Shown here: positions 15,802 to 24,100 of the stretch, one piece after another | Layout of the letters: each line of letters opens with the position of its first letter | Numbering within the stretch: position 1 is the first letter of the stretch | Notes under the pieces: generated by a model | What the model saw: the letters and a program-made list of their open reading frames with translations, nothing else | The model's database searches: none | Told to the model about the DNA's origin: nothing | Translations under genes and position numbers: made by a program | DNA from: Tranzscheliella williamsii | Taxonomy: Eukaryota; Basidiomycota; Ustilaginomycetes; Ustilaginales; Ustilaginaceae | Length of the DNA: 64,000 nt | Reading direction: 5' to 3' | NCBI GenBank assembly: GCA_023212725.1 | Contig: JALBYF010000009.1 | Coordinates: 248,001-312,000 of the forward strand

Positions 15802-18800
15802 CTAGGTGTCATCGCGCTGGATAGACAAAAGAGGGGCCGTGGGAAACCCATCCGCAGCCAGACCCACTTTTTCTTCTCCTGTCCAGAGATCTTCGTCGAT
15901 GTCGTGGTAGACGGAGACGACTGATTCTTCCCTCTCGTGCCGGCGGGAGCTGTACGCACGTGGTGTCCTCGGCGTGTCGACGAGTTCCGAAGTGGAACTA
16001 CGCTCGGTACCGGAAGACCACCTGGGCTCGGAGGCGAACGAGGAGAGAGACGAACCCCTCCTTATGTTTTGCTCCGCTGCTTCGGCTTCATCTTCGGTTT
16101 CGGGGCTGGACGAGGCCGGTTCGGGCAGCAGCGATGAAGGCAACGTCGAGATAGGCAAGTGCCAGCCGGCGCCATGCCATCCTTTCGCTGCAGCTTCCGA
16201 GGGCTCGATGCCTTTGTTGCCCTTCGAGCGCCGCTCGCGTCCTGAAACACCCTGGCTGTCGTGTAGCGCCATGACGCCAGATTTAGATGAGGGACGTGAA
16301 GGGCTCCGGCTGCTTCCGACCGCATCGCGCGCAAATTGGCCAATAGCGCGGCTTGTTCGCTTGATCTTGTCTAGCCCGACCGCTGTGCCCGTCGACAGGC
16401 TCTGCGGAAACGACAGTCCCGCTTGGTATAGCCCTTTCAGATCACTGGAGCTGACCTTTCTTTTCTCGTCACCATAAAGACTCGACGAGGAAGAGCGAAT
16501 GCTGGCTTCTCTAGCATCATCAGAGCTTGCTGCGGCCCGTAGCTGGCTGGTAGGACTTGGCATCGGTGTCAAATTGGCGAGACTCTGAGGGCTTGGCCAC
16601 CGATGTAAGTCGGTGCTGGATGCGTTCCGAGACAGGTCTAGAGCGGATGTTGACGCGGTAGTTATTCCACCAGCGCGGATGGGAACGTACGGATGGCTCA
16701 CCACGACAGAGGGCGGCGGCATGAGTTGCCGGTCATCTTGCCTCGGACCGTGCGCGTTCGCGTCCAACGTCTTCTCGCGGCCCCGGCGTTTGTCGCCGTC
16801 CTCGGCAAGATCCAGATCCCAACGGACCGACGAGTGACGCTTCGCCGAAACCTTGGTTTGAGCACCCTCTTCACCGGTCGAAGAGGGGCTGTCGGGCGAT
16901 GCCGGAGGTGAATCGACAATGATCTTGGCCGACAAAGGAGAGCAAGGCGCTGGACTTGACAGTGATGTTTGATCATCAGATGATCGTTCTTTCTTTTTAT
17001 ACAAAGGAGAGCAAGGCGCTGGACTTGACAGTGATGTTTGATCATCAGATGATCGTTCTTTCTTTTTACTGCTCAGGTCGTTCGCCTTGCCCTGTCCGGA
17101 TCCGAGCGAAACCACGGCGCTGGATGGAGCTTTGCTTGTCGTTGATGCAGATACACCGGATTTGTCCTTTTTACCTATTGTTACCAGTTGCCCGTCACTC
17201 AAATTTTTCGTCACTCGTTTGTCGGTGTCTCTCTCTTTATCTTTGCTCTTGCCGAGTCCGAAAGAGAAAGTCTTATCACTTTTCTTCGAAGCGGCAGAGG
17301 TTGTGCTAACGGTCCTCGTCCGTACTCGTGGTTGCTGGACTGCCGGAGTAGAAAGGTGGTGCTGGCCACCAGTACCTCTGTTAATCTTCTGCGATCTGTT
17401 GACAGTGGCACTGAGAAGATTGTTGGACGATAGCTCGTCGTCTTTCAGCTGCGCATTGTGACTGCCGCCAACATGGATACCACGGAAGATGGCGTCCACA
17501 ACATCGTCCGGAGCCCGGTCGTGGTGGTTTCTGCCCGAGATAGCGGACAATTCGGAGCTGCGAGCGCTCTTCTTCTTGCTAGAGTCGGCGTTAGCAGCTG
17601 CCACAAGATTCTGCGGCGGTATGCGAGCAGACCACGTTTTGTTTGCATAGGCCGATCTGAGAGGAGGACCATAGAGGTTGTGTTGCGATTGCATGGACGG
17701 ATTCAGCTGGCTGAGCGAGACGCTACTGGAGCTGGGCAGGCCGTGGCGCCAAGCCTGATTCTTAGACGCTGCGCTGACCCGTTGGGTTTCGTTGCGCAGG
17801 CTATTACTTTCTGAACTGCTGCTCTGGTAGGCGGCATCACCGCTCTGTCCACCGCTGCCATTGTGATGCGCCATCAACATCGGGCCCATGATGTGGCCAA
17901 GACCATTGACCATCAGACCGTTGGAGATAGGTGGGACCTGGTATTCTCGAGAGCCGCCCAGGAAGGTCATGGCGACCGTGATTTTGACCGTGGCGTTTGT
18001 CTTGCTCTCCAAAAGCAGGAACTTGCGAGTCTCGGTGCGAGTAGGCCTTCCTTGATAGCTGTGATCACTAGCGTGTAGATGGTGATGATGGTGATGGTGG
18101 TGCTGGTGGTGATGATGGTGATGGTGCCGGTGCGAGGAGGTCGAGCCGGATCCCTGTGATAAGATGGGAGCAAACTCGGCAAGGTCCAAAACAACATGGC
18201 CTAGAACGGAAGGATGGGTGGTGGACTTGGCATTGGGAGGCATCTCCTGTTTGATGACGAGCTTGAGCTCAGAGTTAAGGAGTCTGCCGTAGGAGCTGGA
18301 GCTATCCTGGTGATGAGAATGGTAGGAAGGGGGATGCGACTTTGCCTTGAGGTCTTTTGCGCTAGACTTGGCTGAGACAGCGGGGCTCGCTACGGCAGAA
18401 CTCTCGTCACTGCCGGCGCCCGGTTTGGGTTTGCCAATGGCGATACGAAGTCCGACCTTGAAGTCGCGCTCCCATTCGACCTTGTGTTCCTTTACCTTGA
18501 CAAGCGCGGTTTCCCCCTTGGGCTCCTGATGGAAGAAGAGAAGCGGGTCGACATGATAATTCTGATGCTCGCTCGCTTTGTGCTTCTCGGATTTCTTTGA
18601 GGTGGTTGTTACCCGTGAATCTGACGTTTTTCTGCTGGTGACACTGCCCTTTCTAAGCAGTGGGCTGGAGATGCGATCCTCGTCCTTGTCCGTTTGGCCA
18701 GAAGGCTGAACGGTAGTATCTGGATCATGGTCGGCGGTATCAACGGACGACCTCTCTGGATTTGCCGCAGAGATACGATGAGTTTTGTGAAGCAGGTGAT

Positions 18801-19275
18801 CGACAAAGGCAGGTTTGTGGGAAAGTCGGGTGCCAGTGCTGTCCTTACTGGCTATAGAGGCAGCGTCTCCAGTCCTATGCGGCGGTTCGGTGTGGGTGTT
18901 GCGATTCGATGTGCCTTGTGGGAGCGAGTGGGTGCTGCCAGACTCATGATCTCTCGCTGAAATCGAACGGGAAGGATTATTGGACGTTTCTGTAAGCTTT
19001 TCCTTGAGATTGGTGGCGGTGGATCGCTCCACCTCTTTGCTGGACTCGCGCGGCTGCTTACGGCTCTGACCTGCGAGTAGGTGGGGAGTTTGCTGCTGAA
19101 CGGCAGCGGCGGCGGAGTGTTGCAGAGTGGCGAGGGAATGAGAACCTTTGACCTTCCACTTGCAAGAAAAGAGGCCGGCGACGAGGGGTACGTTGGTGAG
19201 CTCGTGAATGGTGAACTGTACGTGAAAGTAGGTGTGCTTCTGCCCAAAGCTGAAAGGTGAGAGGAGAGAGGCCAT
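15802..19275 (-). CDS. NT-C2 (EEIG1/EHBP1-type) domain protein
   Basis: 1157 aa, single exon, ATG at 19275. The N-terminus (KHTYFHVQFTIHELTNVPLV, then LFSCKWKVKG) and the segments KVEWERDFKVGLRI, SELKLVIKQE, LGHVVLDLAEFAP and TNATVKITVAMTFLGGS follow the strands of the N-terminal C2 domain of EEIG1/EHBP1 proteins, which acts in membrane and actin-linked trafficking in animals. The C2 fold is interrupted: about 210 disordered residues (about 50-260) and a His-rich loop (about 380-400) sit between strands. The rest (about 450-1157) is Ser-rich and disordered, with a perfect 23-residue tandem duplication near residue 760. A link to cortical or endosomal transport is inferred from the family only. 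Confidence 0.8.
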   Translation of the reverse strand: MASLLSPFSFGQKHTYFHVQFTIHELTNVPLVAGLFSCKWKVKGSHSLATLQHSAAAAVQQQTPHLLAGQSRKQPRESSKEVERSTATNLKEKLTETSNNPSRSISARDHESGSTHSLPQGTSNRNTHTEPPHRTGDAASIASKDSTGTRLSHKPAFVDHLLHKTHRISAANPERSSVDTADHDPDTTVQPSGQTDKDEDRISSPLLRKGSVTSRKTSDSRVTTTSKKSEKHKASEHQNYHVDPLLFFHQEPKGETALVKVKEHKVEWERDFKVGLRIAIGKPKPGAGSDESSAVASPAVSAKSSAKDLKAKSHPPSYHSHHQDSSSSYGRLLNSELKLVIKQEMPPNAKSTTHPSVLGHVVLDLAEFAPILSQGSGSTSSHRHHHHHHHQHHHHHHHHLHASDHSYQGRPTRTETRKFLLLESKTNATVKITVAMTFLGGSREYQVPPISNGLMVNGLGHIMGPMLMAHHNGSGGQSGDAAYQSSSSESNSLRNETQRVSAASKNQAWRHGLPSSSSVSLSQLNPSMQSQHNLYGPPLRSAYANKTWSARIPPQNLVAAANADSSKKKSARSSELSAISGRNHHDRAPDDVVDAIFRGIHVGGSHNAQLKDDELSSNNLLSATVNRSQKINRGTGGQHHLSTPAVQQPRVRTRTVSTTSAASKKSDKTFSFGLGKSKDKERDTDKRVTKNLSDGQLVTIGKKDKSGVSASTTSKAPSSAVVSLGSGQGKANDLSSKKKERSSDDQTSLSSPAPCSPLYKKKERSSDDQTSLSSPAPCSPLSAKIIVDSPPASPDSPSSTGEEGAQTKVSAKRHSSVRWDLDLAEDGDKRRGREKTLDANAHGPRQDDRQLMPPPSVVVSHPYVPIRAGGITTASTSALDLSRNASSTDLHRWPSPQSLANLTPMPSPTSQLRAAASSDDAREASIRSSSSSLYGDEKRKVSSSDLKGLYQAGLSFPQSLSTGTAVGLDKIKRTSRAIGQFARDAVGSSRSPSRPSSKSGVMALHDSQGVSGRERRSKGNKGIEPSEAAAKGWHGAGWHLPISTLPSSLLPEPASSSPETEDEAEAAEQNIRRGSSLSSFASEPRWSSGTERSSTSELVDTPRTPRAYSSRRHEREESVVSVYHDIDEDLWTGEEKVGLAADGFPTAPLLSIQRDDT
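16932..17069 (-). repeat. 69-bp tandem duplication in the NT-C2 gene
   Basis: Two adjacent 69-bp units (16932-17000 and 17001-17069) that differ only at the last base. They encode 23 residues each (KKKERSSDDQTSLSSPAPCS...), in frame. Near identity at synonymous sites shows a very recent duplication, so the copy number may vary between strains. Confidence 0.92.
18076..18135 (-). repeat. Poly-histidine tract in the NT-C2 protein
   Basis: A CAC/CAT-rich trinucleotide tract encoding about 20 residues that are almost all His, broken by one Arg, one Gln and one Leu. It lies inside the C2 domain between predicted strands. Could bind metal ions or be a neutral expansion. Confidence 0.85.
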
Positions 19276-21166
19276 GGCAGCAGAAAGCCGGCAAGCTGCT
19301 ACCCAAGCGCCGAGATGAGCCAGCGACGTGCGTTCTGTCGACTAGCACCACGACACTTGCTGACCGTTGGCGAGTGCGCGGAGACGTACACGAGAGAGAA
19401 ATATGGAGGCAACCAGATAGGCACTACCGGGCAGGTTTGCACCTAGACGGACGACATGGTGACCCCATACGAGACAATCCTGGCTACGGTGACAGCAAAG
19501 ATGCGAACGGTCAAAAGCGATGATGCGACGGAACGGTCCCAGTCGTCGGCCCCTACGACGCTATGGCCGTAAGGCGGTGGAGTATTTAGATAGAAGAGCC
19601 TTGCAGTCGATCACCCTTAAAGTCGCAAGGAACAGTGTTGAAGCTAGCGTCGGCCAACGAAAAGATACCGAGCTTCGAAACGGTACGGTGGATGCGATTC
19701 TGATCGCAGGAGGTGAGATGGAGAAGCAGGAACGTAGTCGAAGAAACCGGAACGGCGAAGGAGGAGGAGACTATCTCAAAGCGAAAGCAGGAGCCGGAGG
19801 CGCGGTGAAGAGACCAAGGCAAAAGGCGAAAATGGCATCGAAGACGGGACGGAAGCTGAAATGGTGAAGGCGGGATGGAAGCTCAAAGACGGGATGGAAG
19901 CTGAACCGGCAAAGGCGAAGACGAAGACGGAAGCAGAAGCAGGACGCAGCAGGACGGCGATCTCGGATAGTAGCGTTTGACCGTGACAGTGACAAGTAGG
20001 CATAAGTCATGCATGGACACAAGTCCGCAGTCGCAGTCGCAGTGACAGCTAGGGAGGTGAGCGTGACAATTGCCGATCCGAATTCGACTCACAACTGCAA
20101 GTTAAGTAATGTGAATGTGATTTTACTCGGTGTTAATGAGTGCAGGTCGGGTTCGGTTAGGCACTTTGGAGCGCGGCCGGGTTTGGTCAGTGCTCCGGCA
20201 CAGTTGGGGTGGTTCCCGTGGTTGAACGGCTGCTGCTTGTGATGGACGCGCGGTGCTCAGACGCTCGACAATCGCGGCTGGCAGGTTGCGACGCTGGCTG
20301 CGGTTGCGGCTGGTGCGGGTGCAGTTGTGCGGACGAGCAAAGTCTGCGCCAGCGTCAGGCATGCGGACGATGCGACCGCATAGGCGCGCTTCTTTTTCGC
20401 TATTTTCCCACGGCTGCATGGCGGAGACACCGCCCCGTTGCAGAGCAGCGCACACGTTTCCGCGGAGCATCCGGGCGCGCACCTCTTCACAACCCTCACA
20501 ATCACACGCTTCACACTCTCGCCCTCTCACCCCAAAGTGCAAACGCGGCTTGTGGACCTGGCTTGTCGGATAGGGCACCCTATGAGTCCCTCTGCGATGC
20601 AACGCATTTGCTGAGACAACGGCTCGCTGGACCGGCGCAGGATCACAACTAAGTCATTATTATTGTGATTATTATCACGATTACCACCTAAATGATGACA
20701 TGCGCATGGCCGTGCCAGAATCAACGCGTCCCCATCCGCGCTGACCGCCCCGTCAGCATCCGCATAAGTCAATGTGAGTTCACACTGCATCGCCGCTCCA
20801 TGCTCGCGCACTGATTCCGGCTTCGTCACTCTGCAGCCCAACACCTACTTTGCACCTATTACCCGTACCGGTCTCGACGCCGCCTCCAGTCGACGACCGT
20901 TATAGGCTCGCACCTCCCAGCACCGAACATCGCACGCAGCTGAGGCGCCACTGGCCTAAACAGGCAGACGTCAACGGAGCGCGCTCCTATATGTGGTGGG
21001 GTGGGTAGGTGCAAATGGTATCGCGTGGAGTTGGGTACAATACATATGCGATGACCCTCGGGGAGCCCGTATGCTGCTGGGCCAGAGTGGCAAATTCATT
21101 AGGTCTGCCAGGGTGTAGGCACGATTCGTAGACCAACGGTAGTATTCGCGCCGATCGAAGCGGTGC
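19276..21166. other. Gene-free region upstream of the NT-C2 gene
   Basis: 1.9 kb between two minus-strand genes. On the minus strand about 19680-19970 is CT-rich, as in fungal promoters and leaders. It contains three imperfect copies of a GACGGGATGGAAGCTGAA-like unit (about 19844-19905), GTGAC repeats at 19983-20067 including the inverted copy of the 11-mer GTCACTGTCAC, and a small inverted repeat GTGAT-TATT-ATCAC at about 20666-20679. Several open frames are present but none shows conserved protein character. Confidence 0.45.
19844..19905. repeat. Imperfect purine-rich tandem repeat
   Basis: Three imperfect copies of a unit close to GACGGGATGGAAGCTGAA, near 19846, 19871 and 19889, about 20-25 bp apart. 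The strand carrying the NT-C2 leader would be pyrimidine-rich here. Confidence 0.5.
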
Positions 21167-24100
21167 TTACATCACAGCCGCTGTGCGGCGGTGAAGATCT
21201 TCATGGTCCTCTCTGAGCATCTCTTCGAACGCCGCGCTGGGTTCCAGCTCGTTCTCTAAGCTCATACTCGGTCTGGCTGTCGATGACAGGCTCGTTCGCG
21301 GCGTCGGCTCAGTTCGGCCCGTAGCGTCTCGGCTGCTGCCTGTGTTGAGAGTCAGGCTTGTGCCGCTGGTTGCAGGGCCAGCAGTCGCCTCGGCCACCGA
21401 CCTTCGTTGTGCTTCGGCCAAGTCTCGCGCTTCTTGCTCTTCCGCGTTGGATGCAGCAGCCTCTCCATTACGTCGGCGGCGACGTCGACGTCGCGGCAGG
21501 GTGATGAATTTGGGCATCTGCCTGGTTTCCAAATCCATTGACACGTTGGTCGACGCCTGAAGCGCCTCGATCCAATCCACTACGTGTCGATCGCTTCGCG
21601 TCTGCAGCAGAAATTGCTCGCCTTCGGCCCTCACACGCACTACGTGTCGACGCTTGAGGTAGTCGGCCGCGAGGCCGCTCTCGGCTGATTGCAGCGAGTA
21701 GTTGCGGATCAGACCGTTCTTGATGTCGAAATGCGAAGCTGCTTCCTTAGTCCGGCTCGCTTCGCCACGGTAACCCAGTGGAGTGTGCGAGATGGCTTCT
21801 CGTGCTGCTGCACCCAAACCCAGGCTGCTGCCAGACCCGTTCGTGCCGTCTTCGTTCATCGGTTCAAGGTGCACATGGACGCCTTTCATTTCGCCCCACG
21901 CCCCACCCAGAGCGTGTCGGTCGACACTGAGGTCGTTTTTGTACACTCGCAAACTAGTCCCATGGAGAACAAAGTATTGACGTTTCCAGCTTCGGTCCTT
22001 GGCCTGCACACCGGGCGATGAGAATTCCATCTTGCGTGGCAAGTAGCCTTCGATGTGTACACCGCAGTAGTAGTCTGGCAACCTCTCTTTGCCCTCTTCC
22101 TCCCTTGGCATGATGATCTGAGGCCCTTCGGGTCGGTGGTGAATGATTGTGTAAGGCGGTGGCTCGGCGCGCATCTCAAACATGGAGCGTCGACGGCCGA
22201 GGCTCATTACACCAGGGGATGCCATGCTCTGCTGGGCTGTCACATTGGTCACGATCGGCTCCAGATGCTCCATTTGGCGATAGGCCGGCGCCTCTGAACT
22301 AGGCCTAGCGAGAGCGGAATCCTTGGGCGCCTCCGATATAACTCTTGCAGGGACTTCGTTGGCCAAACTGCCACCACCCAAGTCCATGCGACGGCTTGCA
22401 GGACCAAGCAGATCGATCAAAGATTTTGACTTCTGTTGATAGAAACTCGGACGGCTCGCTACACCAGCAGCATTGGAAGTCAAGTTGACCGCATGACTTC
22501 CGACACCCGCTCCGCTTGTCGATACAGGAGCTGGCAATTGTTGCGAAGCGGGTCTTCTCGATTCCTGACCCTCCATGCTGGGTTCGCGACTGCGTTCGCG
22601 ATCGCCATCGGTTTGAGCTCGCTGTGGCGTTAAAGTGCCAGAGGTGCTCGGTCTGCTGTGATTACCGAGTCTGACAGGAGACTTGCTGCGCTCGATTCCG
22701 GTTTTCGAAACGGACAGCGAAGAGGCCTGACGACTGAGGTCGAAAGCCGGCAAGGGGCCCGCCGGCGTCGGTATTGATCGGTTCGGAACAGGACCTGACT
22801 GTACCAAAGATGCACCAGGGGTCACAGCCAATCTCAGAGTTCGCGTGCTTGCCGAAGAAGGCGCCCGCGACCGACTGATGATGGAGGGGGAGGGAGGAGG
22901 CACAGTGCCGCTCATCTGCCCTGCACCAGCTGCCCGACCGTTGGTGCTCGTGACAGGTCTGGCAGTAAAGTAGGAGAATTCGGACAATTCCTGACGAGCG
23001 CGCGGTGTCCGCCCTGTAAAAGCCAAGGCCGAGGAAGGGCCACCGTTACTGAAGCTAGGAGTAGGTGTCTCAAACGGTGTGAATCCGCTTGAGTTGAAAC
23101 TTGTCCATGAGTCACGACCGACGACCTGGTTGAAACCCTCACTGACACCCTTCTTCCGCGCCGAGGAAGGCGTTTTCTCTGCTTCGATGCCGTTGCTTGA
23201 TTCAGAGATGAAAGTTGGAGCAGGAGGCATAATAAGGCTCTCTGTAGGTCTGTTCCGCTGAAGGGCTCCAGAACTGTTCGAGGATGCCATACGAGGAGCG
23301 GCCAAATGACGACTCATCGAGGGTGAGCATTCACCATCCTCGTCCGTCCCTTCGTCCGTTTCAGTCTCGGTCTCTGGTGGATTCGAAGCTTGACTGACAT
23401 CGTGATCCTCTTCATCGTCGTCACTGGCCTCCTGCTCCTCTTCACTGGTCTCTTCAGGCCCGTTGATACCACGATTGTTGCCTGGCCCGCCTCGATCATC
23501 TCCACCAGCACCACCGCCATTACTTCCGTCCCCTTCACCACCGCTTACGGCACGCATCGAACTAAGCCGAGGAAGGTGGGAAAGGGCTCCCCTGGTTTGC
23601 GCAGATGTTCCGCGATCGGAGACGTTTGAAGTACCCGTCGCTGAACGTTGATGATCGGTACTCGCTTCACTGAGCGAGAAAAGTGGCATGCCACTACCAA
23701 CAGAGTCACCAACCGACATGGCAGGAGTGGCTGTCGCCTGCGCAGGCGTCACCTCAGACTCGATCGCATCCTGCTCTTCGTCGATCCCCACAGACGGCCG
23801 ACGCACAGGTGGCGTGCCGATGATTCCATCGGTGAGCACCTCAGTCACTGGCGCTTGCTGCTCAGGCGAGGATTTGGAGGGGATTGTGAGCGGGGCAGGG
23901 TCCGCAGGGTCTATGCCGTCATCGTTAAAGTCCTGAGTAGCAGATGCTCTTCTCTGTGCCCCATCCGCAGATGCACGATTCCACTCCATGGAGGATGACA
24001 GGCCGGGATATTGCACATGTACAGCAGTACCGGTCTCCGAGTCAAAGATACCAGCCCGGAAAAGAGGCGGCGAGAGAGTATCTGGGGGGCCAGCCGTGTG

